Assembly (NCBI RefSeq): GCF_963678635.1 | Contig: NC_087064.1 | Coordinates: 16,729,802-16,793,801, forward strand | Reading direction: 5' to 3' | Length of the DNA stretch: 64,000 nucleotides | DNA from: Symsagittifera roscoffensis | Lineage: Eukaryota; Xenacoelomorpha; Acoela; Convolutidae | In this document: in pieces, positions 30,431 to 43,400 of the stretch | Position numbering within the stretch: position 1 is the first letter of the stretch | Layout of the letters: each line of letters opens with the position of its first letter | The notes under the pieces: generated by a model | Databases searched by the model: none | What the model was told of the DNA's origin: nothing | Seen by the model: the letters and a program-made list of their open reading frames with translations, nothing else | Position numbers and translations under genes: made by a program

Positions 30431-30584
30431 GTACCGACACTAATGATGTGCACTACGATTATGCTGATAGCGGCTCAGCTGGTTATATAGCAATGGGTTC
30501 CACTGAGTCTTGGCAAATCTTTTTGAATTGGATCCAAAAACTTCTCAATAATTTATCGGAGTACTTCAAGAATTCTTCGCTTAG
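30427..30584 (+). CDS. Vav-like exon 1: start and first CH helix
   Basis: 52 codons plus two bases. The acidic, tyrosine-containing leader (MSTDTNDVHYDYADSGSAGY) precedes STESWQIFLNWIQKLLNNLS, which matches the first calponin-homology helix of Vav. The donor is TTAG/GTAATA. The leader of about 25 residues before CH is longer than in vertebrate Vav, which begins almost at the helix. Confidence 0.8.
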
Positions 30585-31428
30585 GTAATAAAAAATAATC
30601 TGACAGGAATCTTAATTTTTGCATATGTAATTTACAATTTAAGATTTTCATTTCAGGTCTGACAAGGAAAAACTAAGAGTTGCAAATAATATGCTGAGAC
30701 AGTTGACCGATTTGCAGAATATATCATCTCTCGAAAAGTTTGCTCAGTTTCTTTCATACGGAAGTCACATATGCTTGCTCTTAGAGGTAACTTTGTTTGC
30801 TTTATTGTTCAAGCTACACGCTGAATGAAAAAGAAAATGTTCCCTAGGTTTTTTTTTCCACTCAAAACCAGGTACTGTAAATGAACGGATCGATCGAATG
30901 AATTATCATGTTGGGCAACAGCGATCACTGGGAACAAGCAGCAACTGGATATAAACGTTCGTATCGGGACTGGCAAGCTTGCAACTCTTATCAAGCCGAT
31001 CGCACTATTCTTGTATTACTTGTTGCTCCGGCCACTTAACGATTAGGTACCTGTTTCCACCCAATTTTAGGTACTCAAGGAAAGGCCGCAGTAGGTCGTT
31101 TTAAAATGTCATTTATAAATGACCTCAGTCATTTACTCATAAACCATTTGAAAACAAGTTTAGCCGGTTACTGCAAGTTGCAGTGTTCCGACCATAGTCT
31201 CAAAAAAAAGATATTTCACATTAGTGTTTTTGTTTCTCACTGGCGTGATAAAAGTATCTGAACCAATAAGTAGAACTTTCGACAGTCATAGTAAAACGCA
31301 AATTGGAAAACAGATTTTGTAGAAAAACGACAAAATTGGAAAACAGCTTTTGCAAATTGGAAAACAGCAAAAACAGCAAAATTGAAAAACAGCAAATTGG
31401 AAAACAGATTTTGTAGAAAAACGACAAA

Positions 31429-31470
<42 letters not shown>

Positions 31471-34400
31471 ACTATATTTAAATCTATACTATATTTAAAT
31501 CTATCTATCTATATCTATACTTAATGCGAGTGACAGCTATCTCCCATGTTTAAGCATAATAATTTTGCATGTTTAACGGAAGAATTTTTTCATGTTTAAG
31601 CGATATCATAAATTGCAATGCTTAAGAAAATTTTTCAATCAGTTTTCCGCAAGGTCATTAATTTTTCAGTATTTTTTTCGAGGCCAAATTAAGTCTGTCT
31701 GTCTGCTATTTTTTTCCCATCTTATCTATACTATATTTAAATGCGAGTGACCGCTATCTCCCATGCTTAAGCATAATAATTTTGCATGTTTAACGAAAGA
31801 ATTTTTTCATGTTTAAGCGATATCATATATTGCAATGCTTAAGAAAATTTGTTCTATCAGTTTTCCGCCAGGTCATTAGTTTTTCAGTATTTTTTTTGTG
31901 GCCAAATTAAGTCTGTCTGTCTGCTTTTTTAATTAATTTGATTATGTCTGTCAACCCGTCGCCTAATTTTTTAATTTTCATCTCTTCTCTTATATATTTG
32001 AATGCGGGCTTCATTATCTCGCCATGTTTAAGCTCTTTCAACGTATTATTTTTGCATGTTTAAAAAAAGAATTTTTTCACGCTTAAGCTATATCGTATAT
32101 TGCAATAGTTAAGGTTTTTTTTCGATTTCTAGTTTAAATTCAGTGTTTATTTCATCAAGTTTGAAATTAGCAACCCAATAGTAGGAAATTGTAAGAGTTT
32201 TACCAGGTTTTGCGATTCTGGCCTCCATATATGAATAACCAAATCCTTTTAGTTTACGAGATCGGCAATTTTTGAGATTTTTTTTACAAATTTCTAGAAA
32301 ATTTAATTTTAAAATTTCTCAATTTTGGAAATTCTCACCCTGTAGTTGGGTGCTGTCAGGGTACTCTCAGGGGCTGCGAATCTTGCCTCCAATTCTCACA
32401 TCTCAATCCTTGTAGTTTTCGAAATATGACGTTTTTTATGATTTTTTCAAAAACTTGGGTTTTAACAAATTCCAAAACGTTAAAGATCTCAATCCTGTTG
32501 TTGGATAGTGTGAGGGTGTTCTCAGGAGTTGCGAATCTTGCCTCTGATTATGGCGGCTCAAATACTTGTAGTTTTCGAGATATGACGTTTTTGAGGATTT
32601 TTTCAAATTTTTTCAGAAAACTTAGGTATAAACAATTTCGCAAAATGTGAAATTATCATCTCTGTAAGGAGGCTCTGTCAGGGTACTCTCAGGAGTTACG
32701 AATTTTGCCTTCCAATATGACTGCTCAAATCCTTATAGTTTTCGAGATAAGACGTTTTTTTATGATTTTATCCGAAATTTTCAAAAAAAACTTAGATGTT
32801 AAAAGGTTCCAAAACTTTGAAGATGTCAGTCCTGTTATTTTTTTGGGATTTTTTTTCTAAATTTTTCAGAAAAATTGGGTAAAAAAAATTTAACGAAGCT
32901 TGTTAGGTTAGTCCCAGGAATTGTGGGTTTAGCCTTCAGATATGACTGCTCAAATTTTTAAAGCTTCGAGATATGACATTTTTTCTGATTTTTTCAAAAC
33001 ATTTTCAAAAAGCTAAATTTTTTTTTCTTCAAATTTTGAAATTCCAACTCTTTAGTATGGGGCTGTTAGAGTACTCTCAAGAGTTGCCACCAATCTTGCC
33101 TCAAAAATTGACTACTCAAATATTTGTAGTTTTCCAGATGTGACGTTTTTTGTGATTTTTCGAAAAAATTTCCAGAAAATTTGAAATTTCTTTCCAAAAT
33201 TTGAAATTCCGAACCGTAGTTGGGGGCTGTCAGAGAACTCTCAGGATTTGCAAATCTTGCGTCCAAATGCCTCTGCTCAGTTGCTTTTAGCTCTGAGATG
33301 TGACGTTTCTTCATTTATCATAAACTTTGATATAAAAAAAATTTCAAGATTTTAAGTTTTTTCAATTTTTGAATTTAAAAAACTAATAAAAAACTTCTGA
33401 ACTTACCAACCCTGTAAATCGGTGCTGTCAGAGTACACTCAAAGGATGCAGATGTTATCTCCGATAAATTCGGGTTTTTTGAGTTGCTAAATTTCGAAGC
33501 ATCGGAGGGTGCGTTACACCCTAGTAACTTTTAAAAAAAGTTCAAAAAAATTGTTAATTTTTTTTTGAATTTTTCAAGGTTATGATTCCGAAGATAGCGC
33601 TGAAAGTTCCAAAAACTGTTTTCACTTGAATAAAACTAAATTTCAATGCTTAAGCTTAGCAAAAATGTGCCTGTGTAAGCCTGATCACTTGTTCGAAATT
33701 AGATGAATAAGCAAAAAATTTTAATTCGGTTTTTCTCGACATTGGGGAAATTTTTAAATTTTCAAGGTGCGACCTAAAGGGCTGTAATATCATATATTAC
33801 TCGGCACAGTTCGCCGATTATTTGTGGTACCCGATTTTAGTTTTTCGTTGACTGGCACATTATTCTAGCCACCTTATAGTCTCATAGAACTATTTCAATC
33901 GTTCATAAGAAAAAAAAAACGGCATACGCTAGACAAAGAACAGCAGGAATATCGTATTCGGATGTTTTAGTTTTTTTCCTGTTTTCCGCGCAAAGTCAGT
34001 TACCGCATAATCATCGGAATGGGTCGAGTGATATATCATATTAAGGCCCTTTCAGTCGTGATTCGAATGACATTAAAATATTTTCTAAAAGTTGTCCGGT
34101 ATCAAGAAAAACCGGCTTAAAGTTGATGGTTTTTGGTCCTAATTCGAACAAATAAGCGAGTGAGCAGTCTTACAATAGCTTACTTTAATAGAGCACAATA
34201 GCTCAATTTGGTTTTTTTTCTGAGTTTTTCAGTCCCTTTTTGGAATCAAAAACTTGGAAAATTCCAAATATAATTTTTTGTTTGTTTTTCTAGTTTTTTC
34301 TTCAAAAATTGTTATCCAATTTGCTCATTTACCCCTGAAATAAGTAAGGATATTGCAATCGGGTTGTAAAACTTGTTTTCTCGTAGCCAACTTTGCTCAA

Positions 34401-37400
34401 ATGATCACTTCTAGAGGGTCTTCACTTGTAGAGCATCTTCTGACATGCTCATTGTTTTCATAGTATAATCAAATTTTTTATCGTTTCCGGCCAACAGCCG
34501 AGAGCTAACGAATATGCCTTGGACGGCAAAGGTCCTGGGTTCGAATTTGACCTGAGACCTGTTTTTTTTTCAAAGGGGAAATTTTCTTTTTCAAATAAAA
34601 TTGTCGACCAATTTGTCTGCTTATCTGTTGGCTTAGTTTAGAATGGTTTTTATTTGCTGCGCTAATTTTTTTTAAATGTTATTTTAGTGTTTGATTTACT
34701 CCTACAATTTGTAATTTTACTTGCCTTGGCTTCGTTTTTCCTTAGTTTTTTTTTGTTTCGCTCAAAAAAGATTACTCGGCCCAAATTAGTAAGGCCTATT
34801 TTTTATCGGCTTAATGATCTAATTTTGGGTCGTTTCAAGGGAAACACAACTTTTTTCTCAGAAACTTCTTTTGATTTTCAAATAAGGGGTATCAATTGAA
34901 AGACCGCTCACTCCCCTGTGTGCTTGCATACTCTGCTAGAGTCTTTTTTTATTTGACCCTTCTGTCTAAGGCCTTCGAAAAAGTGTGGGGTGTTATTAAA
35001 CCCATATTTTGTTTTTGTTTTTTGTTTTCTCCGCTCTCAACTAGAATTTTTTCGTTTCTCCGCTCTCAACTATGAATCTTTGGTTTCACGAACGTAGAGT
35101 CGATGAACGTAGTATAGTTAAAATATGTTCAGGCTCAATTTTAAATTTTAGAATGTTGACTGTAGAATCGTTTTCAAGTCAGTTAATTTCTGAAGTCAAG
35201 CAGAATAACGAAAATGTAAAAGTCAAGAAAACATGATCGATTTCTAATTTTGAAATAAGAATTTAATTATCACTTCCCAGCGAAGTAAAACAATTACCTA
35301 TTGATCCAGTTATCTCAAATTAGGTTATTTTCATCGGAAAAGTGTCAATCTCGAATTTTTCTAGAGATTCAAAGAGCCTTAACGCCATCTTTTTTTTTCT
35401 TAAAAATTCCAAAGATGTTATTTTGAAAAAATACAAGTCAGTGTTTTTTTCCGTTTTTTTTTCTACATTCAATGACTATTTTTCACTTGTTTGTTGGCTA
35501 TGTTTTTAATGCGAAAATATTCAGTTTCACAATTTTTTTCGGCAAATTTTATCTGATTTTGTCAGCATATCTGTTTTGTCGGCTAAATAGCCGACTGTTA
35601 CTTTATAATAATAATAAATTGTTTCCAAACGATATCTAGTTACAGAGTTATTTATAAAAAAAAAATTTAAATACAATTTGGAATCGTTTGGGAGAACACC
35701 ATTAAGCCAACACAGCCTATTTTCAGGTGCCTCATTAAGCGGAGAACAAAAAAACTAGTTAACTTCTTTGATCCAATGCAATGGAAGTTCTACGGTAAAC
35801 TTCTATTAAACTTAAACATCTTTTTTCGCAACTTAAAACCATTCTCTATAAAAAATTAATATGTTTTTTTGTTTCCTGGGGCAGTATTTTCTACCCATAA
35901 CCTAGAAACCAACAGAAACAATTTCTACATATGGAGAAAAAAAATGTCTCAAAGCAGGCCCAAAAAAACCGTATTTTCTAGAATGTAGTTATCCAAAAAT
36001 GTATGATTAAAACTATTCAATTGAAACCGAGAAGCCCCTTTCAAGAGATTGACACAGGCGGGGAAAAATTACAACAACATTAAACATTTTTCTAATTTTA
36101 GGTGTAATCGACCCTCTGTTGAGTTTATTTCTATTTATAGCTAACTTTTGATTTGTTTTTCTCTTTGAAATTATCACGTTTAATTCCTGTTCAGTGCTGG
36201 AATATCTCAATGGACCAACTTGGCACTCTTTTCGAATAAATTTCCCGGTTATTTTCAAAACTTCGTACGCAAAAAATTCTCCTGCGGTATACATTTTATT
36301 TTCATGCGTTATTCCAGTGATTGAATCCAGCTTGTTTATAAAAAATTATTCTGATTAATCGTCTGATTTTCATTTCCAGTTCTAACACTTTGGTTTTGTC
36401 GGTATTTGCATGAAATAAGACTCCATATTGGATGATTGGTTGCACATGGTTCCAGCTTATGTTTTTATCGGCTTATTCACGTTATTTTTATGTCCCTTTT
36501 TTTAGTGTGATGTAATGTCTTAAGTCCTATCATTTTATGTCCTTTTCTTAGTGTCTACATTCCTATCATGTTTTTCTTAACTTTAAAATATTCGAGACAG
36601 CATTTTGTTATTGATTTTTTGACTTATCGCTATCGTTTCATTTTTTAGTTAACTCACAGTTCTGTGTCTGAGTGGTGCCGCAAGAGGTGCGAAGCTCCAT
36701 CTTGCATCTGTTCAAAATTGTTACTGTTATCCCCTATTTTCTCATTTTTTGTCGACTTAATTACCGTTCTGAGCTATATCTTAGCTTTATTACCCTTGCG
36801 ATAGCAAGGGTATTGCAATCGGGTACTAGGCTTTTTTTTCCTGTAAACAGCTTTGTCCACAGACTCATGTGACTCCTGGTGGTACCTTCCTTGGCTTATA
36901 TGAATTCAAACTTTGTAGTGTCTCTTGCACACTTAGCCTGGTAGTAACGCCTACGCCTAGGACGGCAAAGGTCCTGGGTTTGAATCTGACAAGGACCAGT
37001 TTTTTCAAACGGTAATGGTTCTGGTTGCAAAAAAATTCGGCCTTTTATTTGTATGCTTGTTTTTTTTCGGCTTAGTTGCCTGATCTAACAATAATTTATT
37101 TTAGCTGTAAACAATGTTCACTGCTGTCATTTTCAGGATTTTAAAAATCCGGCCGTTTTGAACTTTGCTTTACACATTGGTTGTAATTTTACCAGCTCGA
37201 TTTGTTAAAATTGCTCTTTTTTTCATTTTTTATCGGCTCAATAAAGGTCGCTGTAATTAATAGCGACCTAGTGGCCTCTTATTTCGTCGTTACGCCAGGA
37301 AAAAGTTTTTCTGAGCGTGTGTGTGCTCTGAGGGGAAATTTTTTGAAAAATTTATTTTCGACATGAAGGGTTTCTGCTCAGGTTTTTTCGGCTTTGTTAC

Positions 37401-40400
37401 CGCTTGGTAAAGATTAGCGGTTCGAATCCGACCGGGCTTTTTTTGCTTTTTCGGACTATCGTCAGTCTGTTTATATTTGTCGGCTTAGTTCCCTTAGCTC
37501 AATGGTTTAGATTTATGCCAATTTGCTGTAGTCTCCATGCTTGAGGCCCACAAAGCCCGGGAATTCGATTCCAGGTTAGACCTGTTTTTCTTGCGAATAG
37601 AGATTTTGGCTAATATAGATTTTCTGTCTGCTTATTTTTGTCTGTTGCATTTTGCAGAAAGGACTTTTTGTGGACTTGTTTTTTTATAGCATACATCAAG
37701 TTCTTCGTAGAGTTTCCAGAGGTGCGGGCAATTTTTTTTGGGACATTTTGGAATTTTGTTGCAATTTTTATTGACAAAACTTTTGTTGCAATTTTTTGTT
37801 TTCTGAAAGCTTTCGACATTTCTCGAGAACTTCCCTCTCAAATCTTAAAGTTAAGGTTGAATTGAAAGTACAAGTTAAATGGATTCCTTCCGCATAAGCG
37901 AATACGCCATATGATTCTCGGAAATGTCAAATTTTTGATTAATTGACCGTTTTTTGGATTTTTCTCGCTAACGATTCTGCCAAATGTGATATCATAGGTT
38001 TAATAGAAGCAGCAGGTTGTTGAAAGCCTATTATTATTACTCAGAATGCCTAGTTTGCTTGAGAAAAAAAGTTATGACCTTCAAACAGTTTCGAAGTTTT
38101 GAAACTTTGACAGTTTTTTGGAAATTTTTATACTTCAGGTGAAAACTACCGTGCCAATTCTCAGATTGTTTTCAATCGAAAACCCCGGTTTTGGGAATCT
38201 TCTCTGCTTAAGCGACCGCAACCTGACTTTTGCAGAAAAAGTCGTGGATTTTGGAAATCCTTTTGACCGTTTATAGAAACTTTGACAGTTTTTAAAACTG
38301 TCGAACTTATTTAATTTTCTTGAAATTTACACTATCAAGTCTGAGATGAAAAATTCAACTGAAAGAACCCGTTGCGATAGTGGTTCCTCAGAAGAGGCGG
38401 CTGCTTTATTTTCTGTAAGAGAGATGTTATCATCTTGGTAAAATTGTTTATCTCAAAACTCTTCTCACTTATTTTATTAGAAAAACAAGCAAGGTTTTGG
38501 GCAAAGTCCAATTTTTGAAATCAGATTTTTCGTGCTGCATCAGCATAGCAATTTTAATCAATATCAAACAGGTACATCCAGCTTTAGCTGGGCCCTAGTT
38601 GTTTTTAATCTAGACGTACAAAATTTTCGGTTCACTTAGGTTTGTTCAACTTTAAAAAAAAATTTTCCATTTTTTTTTCGAAGGGTCCTACGATCAGCGG
38701 CACCCAAATTTTATAAAACTACATAATTTACGCAAGGTTGTGTTTAGGTGGAATTCGTCGTAAAAGAGTTTTCGTCCTAGTTTACATGGTTAATTTACCA
38801 TTTTTTAAAATGTCATTTATATTTCCTGGTACGGTTTAATTAACTTACTTTCCCAAGCATGGGTTTTACTTAGATTTTTACAGGCTTGAAAAGTTTCTGG
38901 TTATTAAAGTTCGATTAACCTAGTTCAGACTCTTATACATGTGTCCATGTGTTTTTTCAGGAAAAGCTCAAAATTTTGTTCAGACTCGTCTAATTTACTT
39001 TTTCGCGCGGTTTGATATATGATTTCAAAGTTCAGTTCATTTCCATTGCTAAAGGCAGGAAAACTCCACTATAGAACAACAAAAGTGTGAAAATCACGTC
39101 TAGAGTATGAAGGTAAACTGGCTGAAATTAAATTTGAGCGGAAACAGGGCTGTTATCTGAGCATATTACCACAATGGATCTCAAATAACTCGACACCTGA
39201 CCCCACATACAGTAAATAGGAGCTCAAAAAGTACGCCAAATAGCAACCGAGACTAAACATTTACAATGGGATTCTTGTGCGAGAGTTCTTCGTTAAACAC
39301 CGGTAACAGCAAAGTATATCAGACCGGAAATAACTCATCAACAGATTGATATAAATATCCTCGAACTAAGTGCAAACCATGTCTGTTCAGACTGGGGTCA
39401 CTATGTAGTGTAGACCTTGCAGCTTTGAGGCAACACATCGTTTTTCTTGTCAATTAATTACATACCTAGCCAAATTTCTCACGGATGAATATGAGTAGAG
39501 GAGGAGAGACCAAGATTAGCCAAACCGCTGGCAGAGATCGGGTCGCCGCTTTAGATCGGGACTCTCGCTCTAAAACGAAAGAAAGAGTAAAAAGGGTTTT
39601 TTAATACGTATTTTAAACTGGTTGCGTTTCAACTGAAGGACGATTTTTTTGTTTATTTATGAATTAGTTAGGATGATGATAAATGGTTGTTGTGTTGTAA
39701 ATGTTTTAAATGACGCCGTCTCTGGCACTGCATGACGCCGTCTCTGGCACTGTATGTGATGACGGTTCTGTCATAGACCGCGGGGACATCGCTTTCGGTA
39801 TCCGAGAAGAATATGACTATCGGCAATTTACAGTCGTCAATTTGAAACTGGATATTGTTTTCTTTTCGAACAGACATATTCAGTTATGGTTAGACCAGAA
39901 AATGCTGTTTTTTTTTAAATTTACAGCTTGATAGGAAATTTTCATGCTGTCCTCGTGTACGGCTTGGCTTGCTCTTGATACTGTGAGATGGACTCTTTTT
40001 CCTTTTCCTCCACATCGCATGAGCATCAATATTATGGTTTAAAAAGTGATTTTACACTAGTGCCTCTCTTAACTAAATAAAAAACTTCAACCAGATCACA
40101 TCAATTTTGCGACAAGATGTATCTGAGCAGTAAATGGAAACAAGGCAATGACCCTACAAAGTCTGCAAACCCCACAATAGGAGTTAGAGTGTCAAAACAG
40201 GTAGATAAGCTCTGTTTTGATACTAAGTCGACTCGAGTTCCAAAGTCTATTGGCTGGAATGTCAAATGTAGCTTCACGATCAGTGCTAGTTGAACTGTCA
40301 ATAAAACCGTGGCTTTGCAGCAGAAATAGGTTCGACTCGACTTAGTCGAGTCGAACCTATTTCTGCTGCAAAGCCACGGTTTTATTGACAGTTCAACTAG

Positions 40401-43400
40401 CACTGATCGTGAAGCTACATTTGACATTCCAGCCAATAGACTTTGGAACTCGAGATTCATTCGATAAACAGTTTCTATGTGAAGGTCATGAATCTTCGTC
40501 TAATCATCAACGACGCAGTGCAGCATCGGTAGCTACGGAAACAATGAGAAAATCTGGAAAAAAATAAGCGATAAAACAACCGAGAGACCTAAGATCAGTT
40601 TTCCGGTTCTCAGAGGTGCCATTTTATGTAGAAGAGCAAATCACTCAAAAATTGAATTGCTGTCGGTAGCTCAAGTTCAAAGCAGAAACCTTGGCTAATA
40701 TTTTGCCCATTTTTACGAAGCTTTTATAATGCTGATACTTTTATGCTTAATTCACAATTTATGTCCATTACTTGATAAAATCTTTTTAAAGGGTTTTGAA
40801 GAAATTATAAGACGCTAGTGTTACAAGTCCATCTAGTGCACAAAGTTTTGAAAAAAACAGTGGTCAACGAAGAGTGTTGTTATCGATTAAAACAGCGTTC
40901 AATAAGCAGCAGATATTCAATAATCTACAATTATCTAGCAGTGTAAAGTAAAGTTATAATAGAGGCAACATATAACAATTACAGACTAATCATAACTCGA
41001 AGGAAAAGAATGACAAAATTAAGCTTTCCAATGAAGAGCATCGAATTAGGTATGATGAGTGCCCTCTTTTGCAGATCGTAACATTTTTCGGAATAAACTA
41101 CTCCATATTCAGATGCATCTAATCTTAATTAGTTTTGCTAATTTAAACAAGAACATATCTCAGCATTTTTAACTTCAATCTAAATATCGCCTTTAATTAT
41201 ATATAGAGAATAAGGAGCATCTGAACAAGCATATAAGCAATTGTTCCATATTTTTGTAGACGTCTCCTTAAAATGTTTTCTGATTATTTATTTAAGTTTT
41301 TTTTTTTCATTTTAATTTTTTTTTTCAATTATCTGTCTTCGAAGTTTGAAAGTTTACAAGACCTCCAAATCAAAAGTTGTAAAAAAGAGTAACAAACATT
41401 GATTATTGCAGTCTGCATTTAATTACCAAACTTTTCAGTAATATTTTATGCTCCATTTTGGCATGATAATAATCAGGTTTGATCCGAGGTTGCGCGACCC
41501 CTTGATAATATTGAAGACCTGTGGGAACCCCTTGTAAAACGCAATTAAAAACGCAGTTTTTGAATGAAGAATTTTCAGTTTCATATTTTTTTCTTCTACT
41601 CACTGAGAATTAAGTACTGCACGAGTACTCTTGTCTGAAATTTGAAGATCACTAAGCTAATAATGGTTGGTCACCAGCAAATTCTCATTTGGTGCGTTCT
41701 TTTTAATCCACCCACGATTAATCAACCCATGTGTTCTTTAGAAACATGTTTCTAATCTAGTGTTTTAATCTAGTGGAATTTCTTTAAGATCGAGTCGTTC
41801 GAAGTCCAAAGTTTTCACAGCAAGACGACTGTATCCAAATGTGACTAGTTTTGATACTGAAGCTTTTTTTGATCTCGATTATTTAAGCCTTCTAAAATAT
41901 TTAATTTCCCTGCTTTAGCTGGTTAATAGTGAATGGATTGACAGACATCACATTAACACTTCGGAGCAGCTCACTAATTCTGACCTCCTGACTGCTGAAA
42001 ACATTGACTTGTTTCGCTCAACCTGTCAGCGTTGTCTAGGCATTAGCTCCAAGCAGATTCTGCAAACCGAAGATTTGCAGAAATTGCGAGAATTTGGCAG
42101 ACTTATTTCCACTTTTTGTGCTATATCATCTTCTGAACAGTTTCAAGCACGGCTACAGGAGATGGAAATTGACTTGAAGCCGCTAATAATTGACACTTAT
42201 GACCCCTACAATATGGAAGAGTTCTGTGAGCAGAGCGAGTATTTTGACAACAAAGACCTTCAGCAGCACATCATTGACATTCACAGTAACGACACCAGCG
42301 TGGAGGTGCGTAACTCATTTAATGGCGAGGCTGGAAAATGACAAAGGCGCCCCGTTAGGGAATTCATTTGTTTAATGTCGTTATGTACGAAGAGAAGCCA
42401 TTCTCTGATTAGAATATGCTTTTTAATATTCTTATCATGTGCAATTCGAAAAATCGTCCTCTTTGAAGTTATGGCTGATAGTAAAATCCAACTTATCATT
42501 TGGGGAAACAGACACTGCAAAACTGGTATTATCATGTAATGAATCAGGTTGGTTGTGTCTTCTCTGGTTAAAATTTCAATCCAGTTCTGTGCTATTTTTT
42601 AAAAATTAGTCGCGGCCAAGAAACTGTTGTCAATAATTGGTGATCTTGAGAAACCTAATCGTTCAGAAAACGGTGCTTTTGAGGTTAATTAGAAATTATG
42701 ATACGGTTTTAATGGGCTAAAATGAATGAAAAACATATTTCCGTCGACAAAAAGGGCAGTTACGGTCAATAAATTTTGTTCAGATTTGTTAGCCGAAAGG
42801 GATATTGCGAAAAATTAGGCATTAATTTTTAGTACTGCCATTCTCTTGTGAGGTTAGAAACCAATTGATTCGTTTTTCTATGTTCATATTTTTTCAGTCG
42901 AAGAGTTTTCGTGGTGGTAGTGTTGGAAGTGATGGGTACGACGTGCTGAACTCAGAGTACCCGGAGCCATCTGCGCTCCTTCCGAATGATACGACACAAG
43001 AATCACTCGTAGACGAACTGGAGGATAAGCTGCGCAAGACTTACATAAAGATCAAGTACATCACAGCTGAAATCGAGAGCACCGAAGAGAACTATTCGAA
43101 CCAGCTGCAGTTTCTAGACAGTGTGTACAGGTAGGGAAAGTGTTAAATGTTAGTTGTTAAAGTGTTAAATTTGGCGCAGTAAAACGCGATTGACTTTTTG
43201 TTTGAAAGTAAACTTTACAGATTTTCCAACGGAATAAAAAAATACCCATTAACCCAGTATCTTCAAATTATTGTTTTCTATATCGTGTTTAATTTAAAAT
43301 CAAATTTTTTTTCGGTCTTGAGCAGGAGCGGATCTAAGATTTTCTCGAGGGGGGGGGGGTTTCAAAACAAAAATCGATAATGTTGATTTTTCGAACTCTC

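Larger units (their letters stand above)
30787..41918 (+). other. Intron 2 of the Vav-like gene (11.1 kb), repeat-rich
   Basis: Canonical GT-AG. It holds a CTAT microsatellite, two 206-bp tandem units, a satellite-like array, SINE-like segments, two copies of the dispersed R1 family and a 223-bp palindrome. ORFs at 37,610-37,865, 39,668-39,931 and 40,101-40,567 show no recognisable domain. The last lies across the palindrome and mirrors itself. Confidence 0.75.

Noticed and set aside
37390-37590. tRNA genes suggested by GGTTCGAATCC-type boxes (also 34,530, 36,985, 30,195)
   Set aside because: No acceptor or anticodon stems can be formed around the boxes, and related sequences repeat in the introns, so they are SINE-like remnants.
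39668-39931. Overlapping ORFs with higher GC (69-73 aa)
   Set aside because: No domain, no splice context tied to the Vav-like gene, and a short internal repeat (GACGCCGTCTCTGGCACTG twice) explains part of it.
40101-40567. ORFs of 119 and 60 aa on opposite strands
   Set aside because: Both cross the perfect palindrome and are mirror readings of the same arms.
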